NCBI GenBank assembly: GCA_030710605.1
Contig: CP092876.1
Coordinates: forward strand, 63,240,115-63,304,114
DNA length: 64,000 nucleotides
DNA from: Cordylochernes scorpioides
Lineage: Eukaryota; Arthropoda; Arachnida; Pseudoscorpiones; Chernetidae
Direction: 5' to 3'
The notes below the pieces were generated by a model that saw only the letters and a list, made by a program, of their open reading frames with translations, did no database searches and was not told the origin of the DNA. Position numbers and translations under genes: made by a program. Positions 28,813 to 39,229 of the stretch are shown in pieces; positions within the stretch are counted from its first letter, which is position 1, and each line of letters starts with the position of its first letter.

Positions 28813-29575
28813 CGAGGGGCATTCAATAAATAAGTTTCCCTATTTTTTTTTCGGCGAACGAAACGTTGTAAAAATTAGTTAGTAGGTAAGAAATGGTCAC
28901 TAGGATGCGTTGGAAGCTGGTGACCTTTCAAAATCACTCTACTCGTACGCGCAAGTCCGTAGCGCTTCAGTTTCCATGGAGCTATCACTGGTGAACGTGC
29001 CCACTTGCGAACTCCGTTCTGTAATTCGTTTTTTCACGGCGAAAAATGAAACTGCGGTCAATATTCATCGCAGTTTAGTGTCAGTGTATGGTGAAGGATG
29101 TATGAGCATCCAAATGGTTCGCCGATGGCGTTCATGGTTCTTGGAAGGACGGCAAAACGTGCATGATGACGAGCGAAGCGACAGGCCCGTTACTGCTACG
29201 GACAATGCAGCCGTGGCTGCTGTTCGGAATGTGGTGGAAGCAAATCGCCGCGTCACCATTGACGAAATAATGATTCGACTGCCTCCTGGAATCGAAATTG
29301 GATGCTCTTCGATTGGAACAATCATGTCAGATGTTTTGAATTTGAATTGAAAACAGGCGGAGGCGAACCACTGGCTACGAAGACAGGACACGGCTTGGTA
29401 CAACAGTGGTATCAAAAAATCGCTACAACGGTACCAAAAATGTTTGGACAGAAATGGTGATTATGTAGAGAAGTAGTCTATGAGTTGTATAATGAAAATA
29501 AAATAACTGCATAATTGTAAATAAAGTTGTTTATATATTACAAAATAGGGAAACTTATTTATTGGATGCCCCTCG
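28813..29575 (+). mobile_element. Internally deleted mariner transposon
   Basis: Inverted repeats CGAGGGGCATTCAATAAATA (28813) and its imperfect complement ending GATGCCCCTCG (29575) are bounded by TA on each side. At 763 bp it is about 0.5 kb shorter than a full mariner. It lies directly between the Gypsy 3' LTR and a Helitron start. Confidence 0.92.
28976..29476 (+). pseudogene. Mariner transposase lacking its catalytic domain
   Basis: The N-terminal HTH region is intact from Met 28976: ELRSVIRFFTAKNETAVNIH and VRRWRSWFLEGRQNVHDDER, through GIEIGCSSIGTIM, ending at a stop near 29350. The DDD catalytic core is deleted. The family's C-terminal end (YNSGIKKSLQRYQKC...GDYVEK) survives in another frame to 29476. 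The truncated frame could at most yield a DNA-binding fragment; whether it is expressed is unknown. Confidence 0.9.
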
Positions 29576-29579
29576 TATA

Positions 29580-30450
29580 TCCTTCCTTATATATATATAA
29601 ATGAAATGCGAAATCGATGTTTGTTATCGCATCACGCAAAATCTACTGACTCAATCATTATGGAATTTCGCATGTAGGTAGCTGAAGATTTCGTTTAACA
29701 TATAGGCTATTCAAAAAACTAAAAAAGTTAATGTGCTTTTTTTTAAAAATAAAAAACCAAAAAGCGTTAGTTCCAGTCTTTTACCGCTAGGGCGCAGCAC
29801 TGGTCGCGACGATAAATGAATTTGATTTTTTTAAAGCATCGGTGGTTCAGTGGTAGAATGCTCGCCTGCCACGTGGGCGGCCAGGGTTCGATTCCCGGCC
29901 GATGCATTTTTTAAAACAATTTTTAAAACTCATTTATATTATATCTATATTAATAAAATGCAAATTTCATAATCTTCTATATAAATGGAAATTTCATAAG
30001 TGGTGTTCGCTAAAAACTTTCGTTACAATGCATCAATTTCGACCAAATTTTCAACATTTATGTAAAACGAGATGGAGCAGGTTTTGCTTAACATCAAAAT
30101 ATTTTTCCTAACTTTAAAATACATAACTTTGCTGTTATCGATAAAATACAAAAAAATTCAACAGAGTTAATTTTATTTATATATAAATACAAAAAAGAAA
30201 TTCAGCAATTCATTCAACTCAATCTAAAAAAATATTCAAAACAAGCAATTTTAAGATAACACCATATGTAAAACAGTCGGCCAAGAAAACAACAACGATA
30301 TTACATCTTTCTCACATATTCACACACAATCTTGATTTATAATTAAAACTAATCTTTAGCATTGTTTATTATACTTCATAATATATATTATTCGTTAGGC
30401 AAACTTTCACTCGGATAAAACCCGGGTGAAGCCGGGTACACATCCGCTAG
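29580..30450 (+). mobile_element. Non-autonomous Helitron carrying tRNA-Gly
   Basis: Starts TCCTTCC after an A (29579). It ends with a hairpin (ACCCGG...CCGGGT at about 30420-30437), ten bases or so, then CTAG and a T (30451). These are the Helitron hallmarks: 5' TC, a 3' hairpin before CTRR, insertion between A and T, no target duplication and no inverted repeats. There is no Rep/helicase. Related 5' ends occur at 30892, 31259 and 60482. A tRNA-Gly sequence sits at 29836-29906. Confidence 0.8.
29836..29906 (+). tRNA. tRNA-Gly (GCC), Helitron-borne
   Basis: A 71-base cloverleaf with a 7-bp acceptor stem (GCATCGG/CCGATGC), discriminator A, D-arm GGTTCAGTGGTAGAATGC, anticodon GCC in CTGCCAC, and B box GGTTCGATTCC, followed by a TTTTTT terminator. 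One A-G mismatch is in the T stem (CAGGG/CCCGG), shared with the copy at 31150, and a C-to-T change lies beside the anticodon loop. It could be transcribed; whether it is charged is unknown. Confidence 0.75.
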
Positions 30451-30459
30451 TATATATAT

Positions 30460-30890
30460 ATCTTATATAGAGAAAAGAGATGATATTCTGCTTGAATTTA
30501 GATTATGTTGAGGATTATGCTATGGAGTTATTTGTTGGTTCTTTTTAGTACTAAATGGTATTGGTGATGCAGTCGTGGCTAAAATCTTGAAAGTAAAATA
30601 ATAAAAATAGTAAAGATTAGAAATTGCTTTAATTGAGATTATGAGATATATAAAAACATAATTTGAGAAAGGTACTGCCTGGCTTAAGGCGTAAGAATAA
30701 AAAAAAAAGAAAAGCTTATTTACATAATGTACAAAAGTTTTGGGTCGGCCAACGGGGAAGAACAACAATGAGCTTTTATAGAGAAAGCGTGACCTCTGGC
30801 GGTCGATTTATACAGAGTATTTATATCTATGAAATTATATATATTTTTTTAAATAAAATATTTTAATATAACATTTTAAATAATATCTTA
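30460..30890. repeat. Solo-LTR-like repeat, TGTTATA...TATAACA, copy 2 (5' trimmed)
   Basis: Matches 12503-12928 from ATTCTGCTTGAATTTAGAT to AATATAACA, with internal deletions and insertions. It sits between two Helitron copies. Confidence 0.7.
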
Positions 30891-30891
30891 A

Positions 30892-31258
30892 TCCTTTCCT
30901 TTATATATATAAAAATGAAATGCGAAATCGATGTTTGTTATCGCATCACGCAAAATATACTGACTCAATCATTATGGCATTTCGCATGTAGGTAGCTGAA
31001 GATTTCGTTTAACATATAGGCTATTCAAAAAACTAAAAAAGTTAATGTGCTTTTTTTAAAAAATAAAAAACCAAAAAGCGTTAGTTCCAGTCTTTTACCG
31101 CTAGGGCGCAGCACTGGTCGCGACGATAAATGAATTTGATTTTTTTAAAGCATCGGTGGTTCAGTGGTAGAATGCTCGCCTGCCACGCGGGCGGCCAGGG
31201 TTCGATTCCCGGCCGATGCATTTTTTTAAAACAATTTTTAAAACTCATTTTTATTATA
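30892..31258 (+). mobile_element. Partial Helitron with tRNA-Gly, copy 2
   Basis: Starts TCCTTTCC after A at 30891 and matches 29580-29940 (CGAAATCGATGTTTGTTATC; AGCGTTAGTTCCAG). It stops after the tRNA tail (AAACTCATTTTTATTATATC), where another Helitron start follows head-to-tail. No 3' hairpin. Confidence 0.75.
31150..31220 (+). tRNA. tRNA-Gly (GCC), Helitron-borne, copy 2
   Basis: Identical to the 29836 copy except the standard CACGCGGG after the anticodon, so the anticodon stem pairs better. The same T-stem A-G mismatch and the same following AAACAATTTTTAAAACTC are seen. Pol III boxes and a T-run terminator are present. Confidence 0.75.
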
Positions 31259-32048
31259 TCTTTCCTTTCCTTTCCTTTCCTTTATATATATAAAAATGAA
31301 ATGCGAAATCGATGTTTGTTATCGCTTCACGCAAAATCTACCGACTCAATCATTATGGAATTTCGCATGTAGGTAGCTGAAGATTCCGTTTAACATATAG
31401 GCTATTCAAAAAAACTAAAAAAGTAAATGTGCTTTTTTTAAAAATAAAAAACCAAAAAGCGTTAGTTCCAGTCTTTACCGCTTGGGCGCAGCACTGGTCG
31501 CGACGATAAATGAATTTGATTGGTTAATAATTAACACGTGGTTTGTTTACACAATGAATGTTAGTTTGTTCACACGATGAATGTTTTTAAAAGGTAAGAT
31601 TATCCAATCGCCGTGAAACTTTAGGAAGTTATTTACTATACTACTGGGAAGATTTCTGGTTTGAATTTGATTTGAAATAAATATTCTTTGCAATTTTATT
31701 TGCAAATTTTATACTTTCACTCGCAAGCAGCGCCTCTAGCGGCGTCTGGTGAAATTATATTTATAAATTGTAACAATTCTTAAAATGTTTTCCGAGTATA
31801 ATAAATTTAATTTGAGAATTTAGTAATATAATATTCCAATGACGTAAAAAATACTTGGCATTTCAATATTAATATATATTTAAAGAAAAAAATGTAACGA
31901 TTTTGTGTTAAAATGTAATGTTAAAATATATTTTTATATTGTTAATTTAATTTGTTGTTGTTTTATAAAAATGATGATGCAACTTTAATTGTTGTTGTGA
32001 AAATATCTTTATTTGTGGAGCTGCTAACCATAATAAATGATTTTTGAG
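31259..32048 (+). mobile_element. Partial Helitron without tRNA, copy 3
   Basis: Begins with (TTTCC)n at 31259-31283 and the same 5' sequence, but runs from AAATGAATTTGATT directly into GGTTAATAATTAACACG. It therefore shows the state without the tRNA insert. A similar tRNA-free copy is at 60.48 kb. The 3' part is disturbed by the LINE at 32061. At 31990-32030 there is a scrap of the solo-LTR-like repeat (AAAATATCTTTATTT). Confidence 0.6.
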
Positions 32049-32060
32049 CCCCTAATTGTT

Positions 32061-33222
32061 TTTTTTTATTTATTTATTTCGTCTCAATTTACAGGTGTTA
32101 CATTCGAGCACAGCTCGCGAGTCACCTTTGTCCTGGCTATTTACACATGGCAAGTTGGTGGAGTAGAAGTGGTCCCCCTAGGCCTTGCAGGAGGGCAGCT
32201 GTTGGGCGATGAGCTCTTGACTAAGTGTCAGGGCCGGGTCGTCGGAATCGGGGATTGATATCTCCTTTATTTTGTAGAATATCTTGTATGGTTGGATTAT
32301 TTGAATTTTGCATTTGAAGGTATAATTTCTTAACGGAAGTTTGGTACATATCTTCTAGATCGGGTTGGTTCAAGTCCTCCTTCAATATCTTGTTTGATAG
32401 GTTGAATGGAGCTCCTATACTTGTCCGAAGGCAGATTCTCATAAATGCGTTTATCCTGTTTTTGTTTGTGGTTGTAATATATTTACACCAAATTGGGAGT
32501 GCGTATGTTACTATCGGGAGGATACAACTTCTGTATAGAGTAAACTTTTGTTTTGTAGTCAATTTGCTTCTATAGTTGAACAGGCTTGATAATGTTATTT
32601 TTGCGATTTTTGCTTTCTTTATGACATTTTTGACGTGCATGTTGAATTTCAACTTGGAGTCTAAGGTAACTCCAAGATATTTAACGTTGTCAGTCCAGTT
32701 AATAGGGCTCTGGTTTACCTTCAGGATGGATTGTGGCTTGAATTTTTTATTGTCTAGTGGAGGAAAAATTATTGCCTGATACTTTTTTGGGTTGATGTCT
32801 AATTTCCAATCATTGCACCATTTGGTTATACTGTTTATGTAATTTTGGAGTTGTGTAGTTATTATTCCTATTGATTTGGAGTTTGATAAAATTGCTGCGT
32901 CATCTGCGAAAAGTTTTATTTGACAATTTGGATGTGGAGGGAAATCGTTGATGTAGATGTTGAATAGGTAGGGTCCAAGGATAGAGCCTTGAGGGACTCC
33001 AATCTGGTTTGTTTTGCCGTGGTTATATAATTCCCTTGCTTAATTGAAAAGGTTCTGTCCTGGAGATAGTTTTTCAAGAATTTGATAAAATCCCTTGGAA
33101 ATTGATTTTTTGTTATTTTTGCTATCAAGCCATCATGCCATACTCTATCAAAGGCTTTGGTAAAGTCTAGAAAAACAGCACCTACTGCCTCCTTGTGGGA
33201 CTTTCTTATTTGGATGTAGTCT
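32061..33222 (-). mobile_element. 5'-truncated Jockey-like LINE
   Basis: Flanked by a 12-bp target duplication (CCCCTAATTGTT, 32049-32060 and 33223-33234). On the minus strand it begins inside reverse transcriptase and ends in an A/T-rich tail (AATAAATAAATAAAAAAAAA) at about 32061-32085. This is a textbook 5'-truncated LINE insertion. Confidence 0.9.
32221..33222 (-). pseudogene. LINE reverse transcriptase, C-terminal two-thirds, one frameshift
   Basis: The minus-strand frame opens at the truncation point with AVGAVFLDFTKAFDRVWHDG (catalytic block A) and continues to SIKQGNYITTAKQ. One base-level frameshift near 33010 follows, then GVPQGSILGPYLFNIYIND and the catalytic LFADDAAILS. Thumb-region text (VKYLGVTLDSKLKFNMHV, SCILPIVTYALPIW) ends at 32221 with RFRRPGPDT. 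The pattern is of the Jockey clade. The catalytic Asp pair is intact, but endonuclease and start are missing. Confidence 0.9.
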
Positions 33223-33234
33223 CCCCTAATTGTT

Positions 33235-33455
33235 GTTATTATCGTTTGTTTATATAAAAAAATTACATTGTATGTGATGATGATAACAAAAATGAAATTT
33301 TAAATTAATATATATAATTCATTGAGAAAAAAGAAATGATTAATTATCAAATTCACAAAAGTGACAATATCTTATTTAAAATATAATAAATGTTTCCAAA
33401 AAATTATGTGTTTCAAAAATATATTTAAACGCATATAACCATATTTATATTTATA
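33235..33455. other. AT-rich spacer
   Basis: No gene. It resembles 61.07-61.18 kb in Helitron copy 4 (AATGTTT-CAAAA and AAATATATTTAAACGC motifs), so it is probably the continuation of a Helitron interrupted by the LINE. Confidence 0.4.
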
Positions 33456-34823
33456 CTAGCCGAATGACCCGGGCAACGCCCGTGTTTTACCCGATTGAAT
33501 GTTTTTATTCAAATACTATTTGTTACAATTATAAATTGGAGCCGTGGATGTCACTCTTGTGAAACGTCCCGCTCCAAACTTTACATGTACATTAGGTCAG
33601 CTGGTATTACCCCTTATTTTCACCGCTAGAGGCGCGAGCGAATTGACCTTTTGTAAATATACATAATTATAAAGATAGAAGCTTCTATAGAAGATAATGA
33701 TCATAATGATGATGCGCGCGCATCCGTGACAGCGATGAGGAATTGAGGAAAGACGGTCGTGACTATATATGTTGATAATAAAATAATAATAATAATAATA
33801 TAATAATAATTATTATTATTATTATCATTAGATAATGATAATGATCATAATGATGATGCGCGCGCCTCCGTGACAGCGATGAGGAAAGACGGTCGTGACT
33901 ATATATGTTGATACGTTTATAAATCAATATATAGGTGGATTGGATGTTTTCTAGAATCGTTTTAACAAATGTTCGTTAGGCAAACTTTTACTCGGATAAA
34001 AACTGTGCGAAGCCGGGTACATTCGCTAAATACAGTTATTTACAAATCTTCGTTTGTGGCAAGATACTATTCCTTCAACTTCAAATTACCGAGTGGACCA
34101 ATTAATACTGATTTTTTTCAACTTATCGAGTATTTTTCAAGGGACCGGGAAAAAATTATCGAGAAGGTAGACAAGTATAGATTCAGTAGGGATTGGATGT
34201 TTGCTAGAATCGTTTTAACAAATGTTTGTTAAGCAAACTTTTACTTGGGGCGAAGTCGGGAACATATATATATATATGTTTGTCGGCTATGCACGCCCTC
34301 AATATGTAACTAATCTCGCTGAAATTTAAACAGGACAGAGAGTTAAATCTGTAAGAGTTTTTTTTGTCGCACTTTAACCAATAAAAATTATATTTAACCA
34401 AGTACTGAGCAACAATATTTTTTAGTCAGAAATGATTATGACAATATTGCCGTATCATGCTTGATTGCATTAAAAATTATTTTGGGGAATATTCACTAAA
34501 GCAGACCACAGGTAAAGCCAGATAATGATTAATAGTAGGCAGGAACAAAATTCTACCAGCGAAACATTCACTCGAGCAGAAGACACACGTAGCCAGGTCA
34601 TCTCTAGATATTTTTATTTATGTATATCTTTTTAAAAATCTATTCAGTAGAGAGTGGATATGTTTGCTCGAAAAATAAATTTCATATATTATATAAATAT
34701 ATGACATAATGAATTATATTATCATAATATTCTGTGTGTTCTCGAATATTATTATCAATAATATTCGTTAGGCAAACTTTCACTCGGATAAAACCCGGGC
34801 GAAGCCGGATACACATCCGCTAG
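33456..34823. mobile_element. Helitron remnants in both orientations
   Basis: A minus-strand Helitron 3' end lies at 33456 (on the minus strand a GGGCGTTGCCCGGG hairpin, then TCATTCGGCTAG). Plus-strand ends are at about 34009-34027 and 34245 (degenerate) and at 34790-34823 (ACCCGGGCGAAGCCGGAT, then CCGCTAG and T). A (AAT)n palindrome lies at 33780-33830. The 70-bp GATGATGCGCGCGC segment occurs twice (33712 and 33852). No coding sequence. Confidence 0.65.
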
Positions 34824-34836
34824 TATAACATATATA

Positions 34837-35287
34837 TGTTATAAATAAAAATGAATAGAGATTTCCTGCTTGAATTTAGATCATGTTGAGGATTATGGTA
34901 ATGTAATGCAGTCGTGGTTGAAATCTTTAAAGTATGATAATGAAAAATACTTTTGATCAGTAATTTAATTAAGTTAAAGGAATATATGGAAAAGACATAA
35001 TTTGATAAAAGTAATGCCTGGCTTAAGGCGAGTAGAATAAGAAAAACAAAAGATTATTTACATAATGTACAAAAGTTTTGAGCCAGCCAACCGGGAAGAG
35101 AGAGAAAATATCTTTATTTTACGGGGCTGCTAACCGACCAACGGGGAACAACAACAATGAGTATTTATAGGGAAAGCGTGACCTCTGGCGGTCGATTTAA
35201 CAAAGTATTTGAATCGATGAAATATATTTTTAAATAAAATAATACTTTGATATAACATAATTTTAAATAAAATATTTTAATATAACA
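34837..35287. repeat. Solo-LTR-like repeat, TGTTATA...TATAACA, copy 3
   Basis: Close match to 12503-12928 from end to end, with a ~25-bp tandem expansion at its right end. It stands next to the LTR retrotransposon at 35292 exactly as copy 1 stands next to the solo LTR at 12935, which supports a segmental duplication. Confidence 0.7.
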
Positions 35288-35291
35288 TATA

Positions 35292-35534
35292 TGTCATAAT
35301 ATATAGAGCCAGCTCAGAGAGAGATGGGATATAAAGTCCGGTCAATTGAGACAGCAGCGACATTCCAAGGGGCGGCAAATGGGGCCAGTCCGTCAACACC
35401 TTGGGACTTTTAGGACAGTTGGTGATTGTGTGCGACACGAACGGCCGCTCAGCGGTGGCAGGCCCGTCTCTCTCTCTCTGGTTATCTGGGTCCCTATTTC
35501 TCTTTCCACACCTTATTATTTTATTATTGCCACA
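35292..35534 (+). repeat. 5' LTR of the 35.3-37.8 kb element
   Basis: TGTCATAATATATAGAGCC to TTATTATTGCCACA. 243 bp. Confidence 0.8.
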
Positions 35535-35716
35535 TAAAAGTCGACAGGATAAGAACTGGCCGGGAAACAAATTCCCATATCTACTAGAATATGGGAAGAA
35601 AGAAGCAAAGCCATGGTGATCGGACAAACCCAACTCAACTGTAGCCACTTTACTTCGAGCTCTCACCCCCTTCCTCGCCAACCTTTGGACCGTTACCCTG
35701 AAGAAGTAATCACCTA

Positions 35717-35880
35717 CGACGGAGATGAAGCTGCGGCCCACTTCTCCCAGCACTAGATCTGCCCAAGAACGATCGCCGCGCCTGAGCATTACACCTTTCA
35801 CCATCATGGACAACACTCCGCCATACCTCTGCCGCTACAGTAGCGGACAACACTGGCACGTACAGTGCCTCCCTCAATGA
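35717..35880 (+). pseudogene. Gag-like remnant with zinc-knuckle trace
   Basis: The plus-strand frame contains MDNTPPYLCRYSSGQHWHVQC (from the ATG at 35805). The C-x2-S-x3-H-x4-C spacing looks like a CCHC knuckle with the second Cys replaced. It is flanked by stops. Suggestive only. Confidence 0.35.
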
Positions 35881-36380
35881 ACTCAACGAATCACTTTCTC
35901 CCTAAACCAACAACCTATAAGTGCAATTGTTTTACCCCTACCATTCCTTCTTCATAGAAGTCAGTCCTTGTAAACTCTGGTTCCAATATTTCCTATAATT
36001 AGTTTAGTTCCATTTATTCTCTCCACCTCTATTAACAGTGCTCCAGTACCTGAACATTTTTATTACTCTGTAATTCAGGCGTCGAAGAATTCCAACCACC
36101 ACGTGAGCCTTGCTTACAACCAACCCTGATCAACCTTTATCAATTTCCCCCTGAATGTCCCACTTATCCTTACAACTTGTCAACCTTCTACCAGCTTATG
36201 ACCTTCTATAGAATTATTAATTAATCAATTATCAAACTACTATATTGTCATTTCAAAATTCTAATCTTCACCCTTGATTTACGATGATATATTTTGTAGT
36301 TGCTCTCTAGCATATCCACCGACCCACACCATCTAGCCACTGGTGTGTTCGTCACAGGATGCAGATTGACTAACTCCTAG

Positions 36381-36755
36381 ATGTTTATCAACTCCCTTTT
36401 GTTCGCACTTGAACAATCTGCATCGAGCGGCACAGCTTCGCTCCTCCTCCTCGCGCCACACATTCGCCACACGGACCCTGTCTTCAAATTTATGTTTGTC
36501 CCTCGTCCATACCAGCACGATATAACCTACGTCCGATATTTCCCACGGAGGTACGTTAAACATCGTCGCTGATTTTGTCCGGTCCGTCATCACTTCGCGC
36601 AAACATGGGTTTTACGTTCAACCCTTCGCGAAATCATCTCCTCGCACAAGCTCCCACGATGGGTCAAACACCTCGTGTACGAGACGCTTGTTAATTGTAA
36701 AGGAAAACGCCGTCCTCGTCCCAATTTTTGGCACTGTGCGCGCATACTTTCCTCC
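36381..36755 (+). pseudogene. Coding remnant of unknown type in the LTR element
   Basis: A 63-codon frame (36381-36572) ends in TGA, and the same frame then continues through QTWVLRSTLREIISSHKLPR and YETLVNCKGKRRPRPNFW to a stop at about 36755. One nonsense codon separates two halves. I do not recognise the protein. Its basic C-terminus and position suggest the end of the element's only surviving ORF. Confidence 0.4.
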
Positions 36756-36789
36756 AATTAGCTAAAACTACTAAAGTCTCTTAGTATCG

Positions 36790-37180
36790 AAATAATTAAG
36801 GTGGAAAGGCCCAAAGCAAGTTTCCCCTCGCTCTATTCGCCTATAATCTACCTTTGTATCTCGAACTATTTTATCTTCTCAAATTAACTATAAATCCATG
36901 CGACTTCCTCACCTACACACGGGACTTTTCTCCTCTGACTCGCTACACGAGTAACTGCATAGATAAGGTAGAATGGCCAAAAGCAAGTTTCCCCTCGCTC
37001 TGTTCGCCAAAATTCTAACATTGTATGTAGTCCCATGTTTACCTCAGTTCTGAACTCACGCAATTTCCACCCTTAACCTCATTTCTCGTACTTTACATCT
37101 ATAGCATAGAAACCCCATGCCAAGTCTTCCCCTTGCCATGTCCGCCTGAAAACATATCTCAAAATGTAGAGTTCCCCAGT
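36790..37180 (+). repeat. Imperfect direct repeats inside the LTR element
   Basis: AGCAAGTTTCCCCTCGCTCT occurs at about 36818 and 36982, and a looser version is near 37118. Non-coding, likely part of the internal leader or 3' region. Confidence 0.6.
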
Positions 37181-37515
37181 CTTAATGGCTCAATATTTTC
37201 ATCATATGTATGCGACTCTCCTTCTCCTTGTTGACACCTCTTAATAACATTTCCCTTATAATACATTAGTTGTTATTGTATATAGCCTTTTATAACTTTG
37301 AAATTATCAAAAATTCCCTTAAATATCAAACTCTCTGGTGTTGTAAAACTGCTTGTAAATAATATTTACTTGTGTACTATACAATATTTTATTTACATAA
37401 AACTATGTCACCATTAACATAATTAATTTCAACTGTAAAATTATTTTCTCTATTCCTGGCTTCTCCAGCTTTAAGTATACTCAAACCATGTTCAGCCACT
37501 TCAACGGGAACCATA

Positions 37516-37793
37516 TGTCATAATATATACTCTTCCAGGAATAATAAAGCAAACCTAGAGCCAGCCCAGAGAGAGATGGTATGTAAAGTCCGGGCAGCGA
37601 CATTCCAAGGGTCGGCAAATGGGGCCCGTCCGTCAACACTTCGGGACTTTTAGGACAGTTGGTGATTGTGTGCGACACGAACGGCCGCTCAGCGGTGGCA
37701 GGCCCGTCTCTCTCTCTGGTTGTCTGGGTTCCTCTTCCAAATTGTGGTGTCCTTATTTCTCTTTCCCCACCTTATTATTTTATTATTGCCACA
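37516..37793 (+). repeat. 3' LTR of the 35.3-37.8 kb element
   Basis: TGTCATAATATATACTCTTC to TTATTATTGCCACA. 278 bp, the fuller of the two LTRs. Confidence 0.8.
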
Positions 37794-39229
37794 TAAATAT
37801 ATTCAAATATTATTTTATATGTTCGAAATAATCATGCCAAGATTTTAAAAGTATTTTTAAGGCAAAATTATCTTTCTTTTAAGCCATTTGATCATCATTT
37901 GTGATCCTGTCAAAAGTATTTCAGCGTTATTCTACAAGATAATCGCAACACATATAGGACAGTCTGCTTTTATAGTTGACTAATAATTAATTTCACATCG
38001 ATATTTTTATGGAATGCTAATATTTATATTACGAATTTTATCCATATTTAGCAATATTTTGTACAACAAATAACCTATAGATTGTCTATCCTTCTGTAAC
38101 TTAGAATACAGCGAATATGTGTAGAAAGGTGTCTAGATTACAATAAAAATAGACTTCTGTTATTAAGTTTAAAAAAACAGGCCTGCAGGGATAGATTTCT
38201 TAAAAGAATATTCAATTAACAAATCTCTAGCTTTCGGTAACGACAGTTTTTCTACTGAGAAAAGCGTGATACAATGTTTTATACTCTATTCTGCTAATCT
38301 GTGCCTCATTAACAGCGTAAACATCTTATCAAAGCCAGTGAATAAATATTTCGTACAAGAGGAGTATTTATCAAATATTTTTTAATTAAGCTAGATATAT
38401 AAATAAAGAAACGTCTAGCCTGTGTGTATTTGAATGCAGAAAAAAATGTGAATGTAAGGTGGCTTAACCTACCTTTCTCCTCTAAGTAAAAAAAAAACAT
38501 AGCCATACCTCAAACTATTGTACTACAATCTAGGCTGGATAGAAGCATATATATTCAATACTTGTTAGTGTAGGCGACATCGCCCTATACTTCATGCATG
38601 TATCGAAGTAGAAAACATTGTTGATAAACTGCATTCTGCCAATCATTATGACATAAAGAAAAATACAAATGCACAGCGATACTCTTTAAATATATAGTAA
38701 ATCTACTCTTTCTCTCTCTGTGTGTGTGTGCTAAAAATATAATATTTTGTTCATAAATAATTTCACATTTTCATAAAATGTTAATTCAATTTATCATTTT
38801 AATTAAGATATACACAATCAAACGTTACATTTTTAAAAGTAAAAAAAGAAATTGTTAGAGAAAATTTATAGGGGAAAGAATTATGATTGATATCATGTTT
38901 TATATTGAATTACGTCGTTCAATGGTTTGTCTTGTTTGTATTTTTCATATAAAACGATATTACAAAATGTTTCTATATACGTGCATATTAATATCTTTTT
39001 TCAGGTTTCTATTCAATCTATTGAGGTCCATGATTATTTCAATTTCTATGAAATCTTAGCATTCTTATATTATTTCATAATTTACCATTTTTAATTCCAA
39101 AGATAATCAAGATTCACAATTACCAGAATGATCACATAAGTTCTATTTTCATTATCGTCATTATTTCCCGGTGTTTAGTCGCTAACTCCCGGCTAATGGT
39201 CATTTTTATTGTCCCGAGATAGATAGTCG
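37794..39229 (-). repeat. 3' flank of gene copy D
   Basis: Collinear with 13341-14178 plus 16186-16842 around copy B, lacking the CR1-like LINE. It contains a Penelope-like terminal fragment at about 38.22-38.27 kb and a short (TC)n/(TG)n tract at 38.71 kb. No coding sequence. The AATTACCAGAATGATC block lies at about 39119. Confidence 0.75.

Larger units (their letters stand above)
35292..37793 (+). mobile_element. Decayed LTR retrotransposon (TGTCATAATATA LTRs)
   Basis: LTRs at 35292-35534 and 37516-37793 share CGGCAAATGGGGCC, ACGAACGGCCGCTCAGCGGT and the TTATTGCCACA end. The 5' LTR lacks CTCTTCCAGGAATAATAAAG and part of the 3' side. The ~1.98-kb interior has only short coding scraps. The primer-side sequence after the 5' LTR contains GTCGACAGGAT. 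No reverse transcriptase or integrase remains, so it would need a helper. A 4-6 bp target duplication is not obvious. Confidence 0.8.

Noticed and set aside
30460..30890. Helitron identity for the TGTTATA...TATAACA repeat
   Set aside because: It lacks the CTRR end and hairpin; TG...CA ends fit a solo LTR better.
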